Positions 1 through 8,752 are shown, numbered from the stretch's first letter. The stretch is 64,000 nt of DNA from Leisingera sp. ANG-Vp (GCF_000813725.1 NZ_JWLD01000037.1:117555-181554); one strand, 5' to 3'. A program made the numbers and translations. Notes: generated by a model from the letters alone, not told the origin.

Positions 1-552
1 GCCAAGCTCTGGCCGGACGGCCACCTGAACCGCGAAGTCATCGCCCAGGACGCGGAAAAAATGCTCACCGCATTGGATATGTCCGGCAAAGTCCCCGCAG
101 ACACCAAATATCTGGCGGTGGAGACCAAGGGCATCGGTCCGGACCACCCGCTGTCCGGTGAAAAGCTGAGCCGTATTCTGGCCGTCTACCGCGCCGCTGA
201 CTTCGCGGATGCCAAAGCCACCGCCGGCCGCATCCTCGACCATCAAGGCGCTGGCCACTCCATCGGCATTCACACCGCCCGGGATGAACGCGCGGTGCAA
301 ATGGGCCGCGACATGCCCACCTGCCGTGTCATCGTCAACCAGGCCCATACTTTTGCCACCGGCGGCGCCTTCACCAACGGCATGCCGTTTTCCCTGTCGA
401 TGGGCTGCGGCAGCTGGGGCGGCAATTCGATCGACACCAACCTCAACTGGCGCCACTTCGTGCAGAGCACCAAGATCGTGCGCGAAATCCCCTCCCGCGA
501 ACCGGCACTGGAGGAGGTCTTTGCCGGCTACTGGGCGGAGGCAGGCCAATGA
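1..552 (+). CDS. CoA-acylating aldehyde dehydrogenase, C-terminal part (SauS-like)
   Basis: The reading frame is open from base 1, so the N-terminal part, including the cofactor site and catalytic cysteine, lies outside the window; 183 residues remain. The visible part carries the QGAGHS/GIHT stretch (about residues 82-91) and the NQAHTFATGG and PFSLSMGCG stretches typical of the acylating branch of the ALDH superfamily (AdhE N-terminal domain, EutE, sulfoacetaldehyde dehydrogenase SauS), which interconverts an aldehyde and an acyl-CoA. The stop overlaps the start of the CoA ligase by 4 bases, so the two are one transcription and translation unit. A ligase plus acylating dehydrogenase would reduce an acid to its aldehyde, or the reverse; sulfoacetate/sulfoacetaldehyde is the known precedent for such a pair (SauT/SauS), but the substrate here is an inference. 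Confidence 0.75.
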   Translation, partial: AKLWPDGHLNREVIAQDAEKMLTALDMSGKVPADTKYLAVETKGIGPDHPLSGEKLSRILAVYRAADFADAKATAGRILDHQGAGHSIGIHTARDERAVQMGRDMPTCRVIVNQAHTFATGGAFTNGMPFSLSMGCGSWGGNSIDTNLNWRHFVQSTKIVREIPSREPALEEVFAGYWAEAGQ

Positions 553-2045
553 TGGAACCGCCCAAGGGAACCATCCGCGACTGGCTCGACACACGCGCAG
601 AGGAAGGCGGCACCGGCTTTGTCTTCCCCGACGGCGCGCCGGACCTAAGCTGGCCCGAGCTGCGCGATACGGCCCGGGACATCGCCCGCGCGCTGACCGC
701 CAAGGGCATTGCCAAGGGTGAAAGCATCGCCATCCTGCACCCCAACGGGCGCGAGGCGCTGGAATGCCTGTTCGGCGTGCTCTACGGCGGCTTCCGCGCC
801 ACCATGATCAATCTGGTCGCAGGCACCAGCGCCGTCTCCTACGCGCTGCAGCACAGCGGTGCCCGCTTTGCCTTTGTGCACGCCAGCCAAACCGGGCTTT
901 TCGAGCAGACTGCCGACCTGTCTTCCATCTCCCCTTTCGACAGGTCGGCAGCAACCGGTTGTCCGCCGGCAGAGCTGCACCCGCTCTCTGCCGGCGACCA
1001 CGCTTTGCTGATGTACACCTCCGGCACCACCGGCCGCCCCAAAGGCGTGGTGCATACCCACGCCAGCCTGCTGGCGGGCGGCTGGACCACCGCTGTGGCA
1101 CATGAGCTTACCGCTCAGGACCGCGGTCTCTGCGTCTTGCCGATCTACCACATCAACGGGCTCTGCGTGACGGTGATGGGCACGCTGATCTCCGGCGGCT
1201 CACTGGCGATGTGCGAGCGTTTCTCTGCCAGCCGCTTCTGGGCCCACGCCGGTTGGTCGCAGGCCACCTGGTTTTCGGTGGTCCCTACTATCATCTCGCA
1301 CCTTTTGCACTCTGAACTCGACCCAGTCGACAGCACCCGCACCCGCATCCGGTTCGGCCGCTCAGCGTCGTCGGCGCTGGCCCCCGACGTGCAGCGCGCG
1401 TTTGAGGACCGCTTCGGCATGCCGATCATCGAGACCATGGGCCTGACGGAAACCGCCGCCCAGATCCTGTCCAACCCGCTGCCTCCGGGCACCCGCAAGA
1501 TCGGCTCGCCCGGCATCGCCTATGGCAACGAAATCGCCATCCTCGATGCAAATCAGAACCCTGTCACCGATGGCAGCGAAGGCGAGCTGGCCGTGCGCGG
1601 CCCCAATGTAATGCTGGAGTACCTCAGCAATCCCGAGGCCACCGCCGGAACCTTCACTGCGGATGGCTGGCTGCGCACCGGCGATTTGGGACGCATCGAT
1701 GCGGACGGCTATGTCTTTGTCACCGGCCGCCTCAAGGAGCTGATCATCAAGGGCGGCGAAAACATCGCCCCGCGCGAGATCGACGAGGCGCTCTACTCCC
1801 ACCCCGACGTGATCGAAGCCGCCGCCTTCGGCCGCCCCTGCAAGAGCTACGGAGAGACGGTGGAAGCAGCCGTCAAGATCCGCAACGGCTCCAGCCTGAC
1901 GCCTCTGGAGCTGATCGAGATCTGCCACAGCCAGCTCGGCAAATTCAAATCCCCGGATGAGGTGCACTTCCTGGCAGAACTGCCCAAGGGACCGTCGGGC
2001 AAAATCCAGCGCAACAAGATCCTGGGAGAGATCGAAGGCCGGTAA
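549..2045 (+). CDS. AMP-forming acyl-CoA ligase (ANL superfamily; SauT/CaiC-like)
   Basis: This 498-residue protein has the full set of adenylate-forming motifs: the ATP loop YTSGTTGRPKG near residue 156, ETMGLTE near 294, the hinge region GWLRTGDLG near 373, and the C-terminal PKGPSGKIQRNK with the catalytic lysine near 484. It activates a carboxylate to acyl-AMP and then acyl-CoA. The length and the short C-terminal domain fit the carnitine/crotonobetaine-CoA ligase and sulfoacetate-CoA ligase branches. It begins with ATGATG, 4 bases inside the preceding aldehyde dehydrogenase. The nearby gamma-butyrobetaine-dioxygenase-like gene argues for a betaine substrate, the upstream dehydrogenase for a sulfonate; the sequence alone does not decide. 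Confidence 0.82.
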   Translation: MMEPPKGTIRDWLDTRAEEGGTGFVFPDGAPDLSWPELRDTARDIARALTAKGIAKGESIAILHPNGREALECLFGVLYGGFRATMINLVAGTSAVSYALQHSGARFAFVHASQTGLFEQTADLSSISPFDRSAATGCPPAELHPLSAGDHALLMYTSGTTGRPKGVVHTHASLLAGGWTTAVAHELTAQDRGLCVLPIYHINGLCVTVMGTLISGGSLAMCERFSASRFWAHAGWSQATWFSVVPTIISHLLHSELDPVDSTRTRIRFGRSASSALAPDVQRAFEDRFGMPIIETMGLTETAAQILSNPLPPGTRKIGSPGIAYGNEIAILDANQNPVTDGSEGELAVRGPNVMLEYLSNPEATAGTFTADGWLRTGDLGRIDADGYVFVTGRLKELIIKGGENIAPREIDEALYSHPDVIEAAAFGRPCKSYGETVEAAVKIRNGSSLTPLELIEICHSQLGKFKSPDEVHFLAELPKGPSGKIQRNKILGEIEGR

Positions 2046-2062
2046 CGGCCTTCAATAAGTCA

Positions 2063-2161
2063 GCACCTGTCCCCCAATGTTTCGCGCGCGAAACATCCGG
2101 TCAGCAGTGCTGACCGGTCCGCCGTGCGTCCGCACGGCGCCGGGCCCAACGGGGGACGGTG
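2063..2161. repeat. Multi-hairpin palindromic intergenic element, copy 1 of the TTTCGCGCGCGAAA family
   Basis: Between the convergent CoA ligase and crotonase genes lies a compact chain of inverted repeats: a perfect 20-bp palindrome at 2077-2096 (ATGTTTCGCGCGCGAAACAT), a 10-bp-arm dyad at 2097-2117 (CCGGTCAGCA and its complement around one base), and an 8-bp-arm dyad at 2121-2137. These are enclosed by an outer pair, ACCTGTCCCCC at 2065-2075 and GGGGGACGGT at 2151-2160, with one bulged base. The whole block could fold as a closed multi-branch cruciform or RNA. There is no U-tract, so it is not a simple terminator. A second copy of the core palindrome occurs near 56.65 kb. Confidence 0.8.
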
Positions 2162-2218
2162 TTCCAAAGGAGCACCGGAAACGGGCGGGAGCCCCCCGCC
2201 GCAGTTGAGCGCGAGGCT

Positions 2219-3040
2219 TCAGTCCAGCCCCTCATAGCGGGCATTGGCTTCCTTCAGTGTTGCCTTCAGCCCCTTCTCGATGGTCGACTTCGAAAACTCT
2301 TCATACTCCGGCACCGGGTTTGCCCCCATGATGGCGACCTGTTCCAGATAGTAGTCTGTGGCGGTCTTCAGCCCCTGCATCTCGTAGACGCGGTTCAGAT
2401 ACATCTTGTGCATCCGCTGCATCTCCCGCGGCATCCGCGCCATCAGCAGAGCTTTCTTATGGGTCGCCTCCTTCAGCTCCTCCAGCGGCACCACATCAGT
2501 GATCAGCCCCATCTCCTTGGCCTCCGCCGCGGTCAGCTCACGCCCCGTCAGCAGCAGGTCCTTGGCGGTTTTCATGTTCACCAGCCAGGGCAGGAACATG
2601 CAGTGGCCGGAGATACCGTAACGCACCTCGTTATAGCCGATGCGGGTATCGTCCGAGGCAATGGTGATGTCACAGAACAGGCTCAGCTCAAACCCCTTGC
2701 CAATGGCGATGGAATTCACGGAGGCAATCACCGGCTTGGTCACCCGCCAGGGGGTGGTGAACTCGTCGAACTGCTTGAAGTAATGGGCGCGGTATTCGTA
2801 AACCGAGGAGCGGTCCTCCTCGGCGTCTTCATCCAGATCATGGCCCGCACAGAAGCCGCGGCCTGCACCCTGGATCACGATCACATTGACGTCGTCATCG
2901 GCATCTGCACGCTCCAGCCCGGCCTGCAGTTCGGCAATCAGCTTGAGGTTCATCGCGTTCAGCTTTTCCGGCCGGTTCAGCGTCAGCCAGCAGATGTGGT
3001 CGGCATCCACTTCATAGATCAGGTGGGTGTAGTCGGTCAT
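2219..3040 (-). CDS. Enoyl-CoA hydratase/isomerase (crotonase) family protein
   Basis: A 273-residue crotonase with the usual N-terminal TLNRPEKLNAMN strand-turn, the first oxyanion-hole segment GRGFCAGHDL near residue 62, and the second, GKGFELSLFCDI, near residue 113. Such enzymes hydrate, isomerise or cleave CoA thioesters. It lies 3 bases downstream of the ADP-forming acyl-CoA synthetase and ends a minus-strand operon that starts with the dioxygenase at 6560. In that context a crotonobetainyl-CoA-hydratase-like or beta-oxidation role on the product of the CoA-activating enzymes is plausible; the exact substrate cannot be read from sequence. Confidence 0.85.
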   Translation of the reverse strand: MTDYTHLIYEVDADHICWLTLNRPEKLNAMNLKLIAELQAGLERADADDDVNVIVIQGAGRGFCAGHDLDEDAEEDRSSVYEYRAHYFKQFDEFTTPWRVTKPVIASVNSIAIGKGFELSLFCDITIASDDTRIGYNEVRYGISGHCMFLPWLVNMKTAKDLLLTGRELTAAEAKEMGLITDVVPLEELKEATHKKALLMARMPREMQRMHKMYLNRVYEMQGLKTATDYYLEQVAIMGANPVPEYEEFSKSTIEKGLKATLKEANARYEGLD

Positions 3041-3043
3041 GTC

Positions 3044-5101
3044 TCAGCCTTTCAGGGTCAGGACCGCATCGGCAATAACCGCGCGGGTTTGGGTGAGCAG
3101 CAGCGGGTTCACTTCCAGCTCCGCAATTTCGATGTTCTCAGAAGCAAAGGCGCAAACCGCTTCGATGGCGGCCAGCGTTGCAGCAAGATCCGCTGCAGGC
3201 CGCCCCCGGTAGCCGAGGATCAGCGGCGCAAGTTTCAATCCTTTCAAAGCCGCTTCGATCTCCGGCCGCTGCACAGGCAGGATCAGGGTGGCGGTGTCCT
3301 GCATCAGCTCCACAGCAATACCGCCAATGGCCAGCGTCAGGGTCAGGCCGATATCCGGCACATGGCGGATGCCAACAAGCAGTTCGCCAACGGGATCCTG
3401 GATCATTTCCTCGATCAGGAAACCTTCTGCCTCAAGATTTTGTTCAGCGAGGCGCTCTGCCATGGTGCTGATTGCAGCAGACAGGTCTTCCGGCGCAATG
3501 TTCAGAGCGACAGCACCCGCCTCGGTCTTGTGCAGCAGACCCGGCACGATGGCTTTCACGGCACAAATGCAGGGGATCTCAGGCAAGTTGCCAGGGCCAT
3601 CGGCAACCCACCGGCGCGGCACATCGAGGCCGCTTTCAGCAAGCCAGGATTTAGCTTCCGCTTCACTCAGCGTCCCGCCCGGCGGAACCGCCGGGCAATG
3701 CCCGGCCGCACTCAGGAGCATGGCGCCAGGATCCAGTGCCTCCCGCATAGCCCCGTACCGCGCGGCATGGGCCACCGCCCGCAGCCCGTCCTCGATCCCC
3801 TGCAAAGGTGCCATGCCGCTGGCAATCATCCGCTCGCGCACCGCGCGCGGCAGCGCTTCGGCCAGGGTGTTGACGAAGGCCGCCGGGCGGTTCCCCTTGG
3901 CTTCGGCCAAAGCACCGGTGGTGGCATCCCAGGTCGACATGTCCCAGCCGCCTTCTGGCGGGTAGCACATCACCTGCGCGAACAAATCATAATCGTCCTG
4001 CGCAAAGGCCTGATAGATCGGCAGCTGATCACCCTGCGGCCAGCCATGGGCGTCGGAAATATCCAGCGGGTTCGCGGGGCCGACATAGGCCGGCAATGCC
4101 GCATCGATGGCGGGCGCAGTTTCCAACGAGGGCGGCACCATCTGCAGGCCTGCTTTCTCGGCAATATCCCCTCCTAGAACGGCGTATGAGCCCGATGAGG
4201 TGATAAAGCCGGTTTTTAGCCCCTTGGGAATGGGGGTGTAGCTCAGCATCTTTACGGTTTCGATGGCTTCGGAAGGCGTCGTCACCTCAATCCAGCCAAA
4301 GCGGCGGAACAGGGCTGAGGCCACCGCAGCGTCCCCCGACAAAGACGCCGTATGCGACTGCGCCGCGCGGGTGCCCGCTTCGCTTCGGCCGCCTTTGATG
4401 GCCACAACCGGGGTGCCCTTGCGGGCAGCCTTGGCAGCGGCCTGCGAGAGTTTCACCGCATCGGAAATTCCCTCGAAATAGACATTCACCGCGGTCACCC
4501 GGCTGTCGTCCAGCACCGCGTCCAGCATGTCGGCAACACTCACCATCGCCTGGTTGCCAAGCCCGATCATATAGGCGATGGGCTGCGAGCGGTCAGCGCA
4601 GCCAAGGTCACTCAGGTAGGCACCGCCGTTGGAGATCACCGCTACGCCCTTTTGCGGCGCGTGATTGCCGAAGTGATCCATCATGAAGGCGTTGCCATCG
4701 AGGAAGTTGGCAATTCCGGGGCAGTTGGGGCCGATCACCGGCATCTCTCCAGCGGCCGCAACCAGCTCGGCCTGCCGTGCGGCGCCATCGGCGCTTTCGG
4801 AGAAGCCGGAGGTGATGCAGACCACCCCGCCGCAGCCGCGTTCCGCCAGAGCGCGCACGCTTTCAATCACCGCCTCCTTTGGGATCACCAGGATAGCGAT
4901 ATCCGGCGCCCAAGGGAGGTCATCTGCAGAAGGCACACATCGGAGGTCAGCGATTTCTGCCCGTTTGGGGTTCACTGCGATGGCCTCGCCCGTGAAGCCA
5001 TTGGCCTTCATATACTCAATCGCAGGTGCAACACCGCCGCCGCCGAACCAGGCAACACGGGCTGGGTTCAGCATCCGTTTCAAACGATCCGCTTTGGTCA
5101 C
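3044..5101 (-). CDS. Acyl-CoA synthetase, ADP-forming (fused alpha/beta acetate-CoA ligase family)
   Basis: A 685-residue single-chain NDP-forming acyl-CoA synthetase. The N-terminal CoA-binding Rossmann domain and the ligase-CoA domain (GPNCPG near residue 120; the phospho-accepting histidine in SHTASLSGD near 245) precede a C-terminal ATP-grasp domain (about 465-685; CAVKA, HKTEAGAV, EEMI and LEVNPLL motifs). The family couples acyl-CoA formation or breakdown to ATP/ADP through a phosphohistidine. Its start codon overlaps the stop of the truncated reductase upstream (ATGA), and 2 bases separate it from the crotonase. It presumably activates or recovers a CoA thioester in the same pathway as its neighbours. 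Confidence 0.87.
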   Translation of the reverse strand: MTKADRLKRMLNPARVAWFGGGGVAPAIEYMKANGFTGEAIAVNPKRAEIADLRCVPSADDLPWAPDIAILVIPKEAVIESVRALAERGCGGVVCITSGFSESADGAARQAELVAAAGEMPVIGPNCPGIANFLDGNAFMMDHFGNHAPQKGVAVISNGGAYLSDLGCADRSQPIAYMIGLGNQAMVSVADMLDAVLDDSRVTAVNVYFEGISDAVKLSQAAAKAARKGTPVVAIKGGRSEAGTRAAQSHTASLSGDAAVASALFRRFGWIEVTTPSEAIETVKMLSYTPIPKGLKTGFITSSGSYAVLGGDIAEKAGLQMVPPSLETAPAIDAALPAYVGPANPLDISDAHGWPQGDQLPIYQAFAQDDYDLFAQVMCYPPEGGWDMSTWDATTGALAEAKGNRPAAFVNTLAEALPRAVRERMIASGMAPLQGIEDGLRAVAHAARYGAMREALDPGAMLLSAAGHCPAVPPGGTLSEAEAKSWLAESGLDVPRRWVADGPGNLPEIPCICAVKAIVPGLLHKTEAGAVALNIAPEDLSAAISTMAERLAEQNLEAEGFLIEEMIQDPVGELLVGIRHVPDIGLTLTLAIGGIAVELMQDTATLILPVQRPEIEAALKGLKLAPLILGYRGRPAADLAATLAAIEAVCAFASENIEIAELEVNPLLLTQTRAVIADAVLTLKG

Positions 5102-5376
5102 AGGCTGTACTCCGCTACTGGTTTGCCCAACACGTCCGGGCCGGCCCGGCCGCCCACAGCGGCAATGCCCTCGTCACTGCCGCCTCCATCAGCGTTCGAA
5201 AGGCGGAAACAGGCGGCCCGGGTGCTGATGCCGAAGCTGGTCAGGCCTGCGGCGGTCACTTGGACCAGCACCGCTCCGGGGCCTGGCGGAGGCACCGGCA
5301 GACCGGTGCGGAATCTCAGGCACTGCCGCCCGCCACGGCCGGCCAGATGCACGGCAGCCATGTGTTCCGGGATCAT
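5098..5376 (-). pseudogene. Truncated MDR-family (quinone oxidoreductase/alcohol dehydrogenase-like) gene
   Basis: The 92-residue product starts like a medium-chain reductase: AAVHLAGRGG, then VPPPGPGAVLVQVTAAGLTSFGISTR matching the GroES-like N-terminal pattern VPxPGPGEVLVRV.AAG.N..DINTR. After about 55 residues homology fades; the nucleotide-binding Rossmann domain and almost 250 residues are missing. The remnant still overlaps both neighbours by an ATGA (5376-5373 with the dioxygenase stop, 5101-5098 with the synthetase start), so a deletion removed the body while preserving translational coupling. It is probably non-functional as a reductase; a retained coupling role is inference. Confidence 0.65.
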
Positions 5377-6560
5377 GGCTGCACCTCTTGTTCTGCCTCG
5401 GCGCGGAACTGCCTCAGGAGGGTGCGGATGCGGGAATGCAGGTCGTCGCGGTCGGAGTAGATGCCTTCAATGAACCGCGTGCCGCCCTTGGCGTCATACC
5501 CGGCCCGCCCGTGCAAAGCCCGGCGGTTGTCAAAGGCCAGCAGGTCGCCGGGCTCATAGCGGAACACCATTTCATAACGCGGATCCTGCGCCCGAGCGCA
5601 GAAGGCGCGGTAGGCCCTGTAGGCGCGGGCCTGCACCTCCAGCGGCGCCTTTAGCGGCGCCCGCAGAAAAGTGTTGTAGCGCACACCGGTGATGTTTCCC
5701 CTGGCGTCCGTTTCTACCACCGGGCCGCTGGCCCGGTAGTCTGAGCGGCGGGCACGGTTCGAGTACTGCCAAACATCTGTCACCAGCGAGTGGAAATGCT
5801 CAGGCTCCGCCACCCGCATGTCCTCGGCAACCCGGTAGGCGTCCACATAGATCCCCTCGCCGCCCGTTGCGGTGTTATCCCGCGTGTAAAGGAACTGCAG
5901 CCCGTGCGGGGTTTCCCGTGTCGGCATGTCGATATGCTGCAGCAGCTTGTCGGGGGTAAAGGCCTGACTGTCCGGGTCGTCCTTGATCTCCAGCACATAT
6001 TGGCGGCCGAAATTGCTTTCGCGCACCGGGCCGATGCGGGTGACAATCTCCTCAAGCAGCCCGTCCCGCTGCGGCAGTCCGCGCAGACGGGCCACGCCGT
6101 AGTCGCGCAAGGCCTCCAGCCATTGCAAAAACACGCGCGGGTCTTCCAGCGCCTTGAGGCCACCAAACGTCGGCGGCTCGGGCAGATCCTCACCGCGCCA
6201 CAGGATGGGCGGTGCAGGCTCTTCCTCGCCAAACCAGGCAGTGCCGCGCAGCCAGCCGGGATGATAAGCGCTGGCGGTCCCGTCGGAGAAGCGCACTTCC
6301 ACCGCTCCGCTGTCCAGGATTTCTGCCCCGGCAATGGCGACATCGGCGGCGATACCGTTCGGAGAGATGCACATCTCCCGCGCCTTGGGATGGATCGTCG
6401 CCGCATCGGGGCTGTTTTCCCGCAGCAGCAGCACATGGTGCCGGCTGGCCTGGCCATCCGACCAGGCCACCTCCAGCGCCTCGCCCGAGTGCTGCAAGTG
6501 CTCCGCATGGTGATCAACCGGCCAGACTTCAAAGTCCGGCGTCCAAGGCAGCTCGGTCAT
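5373..6560 (-). CDS. Gamma-butyrobetaine dioxygenase-like Fe(II)/2-oxoglutarate oxygenase
   Basis: A 395-residue two-domain protein. Residues 1-110 form the zinc-binding GBBH-like N-domain, with the recurrent pattern V.WSDG...S..H...LR seen twice (SDGQASRHHVLLLRENS, SDGTASAYHPGWLRG). The TauD/TfdA-type catalytic domain follows, with HIDMPTRETPHGLQFL (HxD ligands near 210-212) and the distal RALHGRAGYD containing the third histidine near 350. Family members hydroxylate gamma-butyrobetaine, trimethyllysine or trimethylaminoethylphosphonate. It is the first gene of the minus-strand operon and is divergent from the GlxA-type regulator, whose relatives (CdhR, GbdR) sense carnitine or betaine. A quaternary-amine substrate is therefore likely but unproven. 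Confidence 0.8.
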   Translation of the reverse strand: MTELPWTPDFEVWPVDHHAEHLQHSGEALEVAWSDGQASRHHVLLLRENSPDAATIHPKAREMCISPNGIAADVAIAGAEILDSGAVEVRFSDGTASAYHPGWLRGTAWFGEEEPAPPILWRGEDLPEPPTFGGLKALEDPRVFLQWLEALRDYGVARLRGLPQRDGLLEEIVTRIGPVRESNFGRQYVLEIKDDPDSQAFTPDKLLQHIDMPTRETPHGLQFLYTRDNTATGGEGIYVDAYRVAEDMRVAEPEHFHSLVTDVWQYSNRARRSDYRASGPVVETDARGNITGVRYNTFLRAPLKAPLEVQARAYRAYRAFCARAQDPRYEMVFRYEPGDLLAFDNRRALHGRAGYDAKGGTRFIEGIYSDRDDLHSRIRTLLRQFRAEAEQEVQP

Positions 6561-6585
6561 GTTTTCTCCTCCGCTTGCAGAGGAT

Positions 6586-6636
6586 GTTAGAAACCGCGCG
6601 TCAAATCTGCTTGACCTGGTTTTGCACTTTTCTAAC
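6586..6636. promoter_or_regulatory. Candidate operator between the dioxygenase operon and its regulator
   Basis: The 104-bp divergent intergenic region contains a perfect 8-bp inverted repeat, GTTAGAAA at 6586-6593 and TTTCTAAC at 6629-6636, separated by 35 bp. It is the only extended dyad in the region, placed where both promoters must lie. Binding by the adjacent GlxA/AraC protein is inference. Confidence 0.35.
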
Positions 6637-6664
6637 GTGAATTAACAAACTGTCATGAGCCTCC

Positions 6665-7639
6665 ATGCCCCAAGCCGACATTGTCCTGACCGGTAACTTC
6701 CCGATCCTGTCGCTCACTCTGGTGACCGAGCCGCTGCGGGTGGCCAACCGCGAAAGCGCGGGCACGCTTTGGCGCTGGCGGTTCCTGTCGGTGGAGGGCG
6801 GTTCCCTGACCAGTTCCAGCGGCATCGAAATCCCCACCGAAGCGCTGGACCGCAGCACGGCGGATGTGGTGCTGCTTTTGTCCTCCTACCACCCCGAGAG
6901 CGCCGTCGCCGGCCCCTTGCTGAGCTGGCTCAAAAGGCGGGCGCGCGAAGGCGCCGTGATGGGCTGCGTCGACACCGGCGCGCTGATCTTTGCTGAGGCC
7001 GGTCTGCTGCGCAGCCGCCCGGCCGCGGTGCATTTCGAGGCGCTGCGCGGCTACCGCGAGAAATTCGGCGATGAGATGTTTGCCGACCGGCTGTTTGACG
7101 TCACCGGCAACCGTTGCTCAAGCGCGGGCGGGGTAGCAACTTTTGACATGACGCTTGGGCTGATCGAGCATTTCAACGGGCGGCAGCTGGCAGACCGGGT
7201 CGCCGAAATCCTCACCTACCGGCCAACCAAGCACGGCGGGCCGCAGCAGCGGCTGCTGACCGACACCTCGCTGGCACGGCTCGACCGAAATCTGGCCAAA
7301 GCGGTCGACCTGATGATCGCCACCCTCGACCAGCCTATTCCGATCGTAGAGATCGCCGCCCGGGTGGGCGTGCCGCTGTGGACGCTTGGGCGGCTGTTCA
7401 AACTTCACCTGAAAGAGACGCCGGCTGCCTACTACCGCAATCTGCGACTGGCCGAGGCACGCAATCTGCTGCTGAATTCCAGCCTGAGGATCGGAGATAT
7501 CTCCAGCCTCTGCGGCTTTGAAAATCCCGAAAGCTTCGCCCGTGCCTACAAGCGGAAGTTCGGCACCTCCGCCTCTGCCGCGCGAACTGCGGGGCTGGCG
7601 CCGGCCGCAGGGGCAGAGCCCCGCAGTTCGTGCGGCTAG
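6665..7639 (+). CDS. GlxA-family transcriptional regulator (DJ-1/PfpI sensor plus AraC HTH)
   Basis: A 324-residue protein with an N-terminal DJ-1/PfpI-like domain (about 3-170; [15 protein letters not shown] corresponds to the nucleophile-elbow region, where the usual cysteine is C101 or replaced) and two AraC helix-turn-helix motifs (about 225-310; [20 protein letters not shown] and [22 protein letters not shown]). This architecture matches carnitine/choline-responsive activators. It is divergent from the dioxygenase operon by 104 bp and is its obvious regulator. Its stop codon lies in the palindrome CTAG shared with the stop of the convergent enolase-superfamily gene. Confidence 0.87.
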   Translation: MPQADIVLTGNFPILSLTLVTEPLRVANRESAGTLWRWRFLSVEGGSLTSSSGIEIPTEALDRSTADVVLLLSSYHPESAVAGPLLSWLKRRAREGAVMGCVDTGALIFAEAGLLRSRPAAVHFEALRGYREKFGDEMFADRLFDVTGNRCSSAGGVATFDMTLGLIEHFNGRQLADRVAEILTYRPTKHGGPQQRLLTDTSLARLDRNLAKAVDLMIATLDQPIPIVEIAARVGVPLWTLGRLFKLHLKETPAAYYRNLRLAEARNLLLNSSLRIGDISSLCGFENPESFARAYKRKFGTSASAARTAGLAPAAGAEPRSSCG

Positions 7640-8742
7640 CAGGAATAGCTGGCTACAGGCGCGCCCAGCACGCCGAAGTCGGGAGTAATTCCCAGGCCGG
7701 GCGCATCGGACGCCGTCATCCTGCCGTTCACACGCCGCGGTGCCCCCGAGGCAATCGCAACCGTGCCATAGCTGTTGAAATCAGTGGCCGAAAAACAGAA
7801 CTCCTCCGGCGTTGAACGCGCCAGATGGGCAATCGCCGCGGTGGTGATGTCACCGCCCCAGGTATCCTCGATGGTCATCGGAATGCCGGACGCCACACAG
7901 AGGTCCCGCATCAGCTTGGCCCGGGTCAGGCCGCCAACCTTGGAAATCTTAAGGTTTATCACATCCATCGCGTCCTCGGCGATGCCGCGCACCAGCATGC
8001 CGGCGCCGTCGATCACCTCGTCCAGCACAAAGGGCAAACCGGTGCGGCGGCGGATCGAGACGCTTTCCTCGTAGGTGGGGCAAGGCTGCTCGATATAGAC
8101 ATCAAGATCCTGCACCGCCGCAACGACCCGTGCCGCCTCGTGCCGGGTCCAGCCGGTGTTGGCGTCGGCGACCAGCAGGTCCGACGGTTTCAGCGCGGCG
8201 CGGGTGGCCCGGATGCGGTCAATATCATCATTGGCCGCGCCGCCTACTTTGAGCTGAAACTTGGTGTAGCCCTCAGCTGCATAGCCTTCGATCTTGGCGG
8301 CCATTTGCTCGGGGCTTTCCTGGCTGATCGCCCGGTACAGGGAGACCTCGTCCTGGGCAGCGCCGCCCAGCAGGGTATAGACCGGCTGGCCGGTGACCTT
8401 GCCCAAGAGGTCCCAGCAGGCGATGTCTATCGGCGCCTTGGCATAGGGGTGGCCGCGCAGGGCCGCGTCCATCCGCCGGTTGATACCGCCGATGTTCAGC
8501 GGATCCTGCCCGATCAGGTGCGGCGCCAGTTCCTGCAGCCCCGCCCGGACACCCAGCGCAAAGGAGGGCAGATAGGCCGAGCCCAGTGGGCAGCATTCGG
8601 CATATCCGGTCAGCCCCTCATCGGTTTCGATGCCGACAACCGTGCTGTCGAAGACATCGATGTAGTTGCCGTTGGACCAGCTGTAGCGGCCCTCTTTCAG
8701 CGGCAGATCAACCTGCCAGACCTTGATCGCGGTGATTTTCAT
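7636..8742 (-). CDS. Enolase-superfamily enzyme: cis-3-hydroxyproline dehydratase / hydroxyproline-betaine epimerase-like
   Basis: A 368-residue mandelate racemase/muconate lactonizing enzyme family member. Metal ligands are D193 (VADANTGW), E218 (YIEQPC) and D241 (VLDEVID). Candidate acid/base lysines are K165 (KFQLKVGG) and K265 (NLKISKVGG), one on each face, as expected for proton abstraction alpha to a carboxylate. The [10 protein letters not shown] and DEVIDGAG stretches resemble the Roseobacter/Labrenzia enzymes acting on cis-3-hydroxy-L-proline or on hydroxyproline betaine (HpbD). It is the last gene of the ABC importer operon, 10 bp after the ATPase, so it acts on the imported compound. 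Which of the two reactions applies is uncertain. Confidence 0.8.
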   Translation of the reverse strand: MKITAIKVWQVDLPLKEGRYSWSNGNYIDVFDSTVVGIETDEGLTGYAECCPLGSAYLPSFALGVRAGLQELAPHLIGQDPLNIGGINRRMDAALRGHPYAKAPIDIACWDLLGKVTGQPVYTLLGGAAQDEVSLYRAISQESPEQMAAKIEGYAAEGYTKFQLKVGGAANDDIDRIRATRAALKPSDLLVADANTGWTRHEAARVVAAVQDLDVYIEQPCPTYEESVSIRRRTGLPFVLDEVIDGAGMLVRGIAEDAMDVINLKISKVGGLTRAKLMRDLCVASGIPMTIEDTWGGDITTAAIAHLARSTPEEFCFSATDFNSYGTVAIASGAPRRVNGRMTASDAPGLGITPDFGVLGAPVASYSC

Positions 8743-8752
8743 GGCAGTTCCC

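Noticed and set aside
2159..4177. 672-codon plus-strand open frame
   Set aside because: It is antisense to the crotonase and ADP-forming synthetase genes, has biased His/Gln/Arg composition typical of GC-rich antisense frames, and resembles no family.
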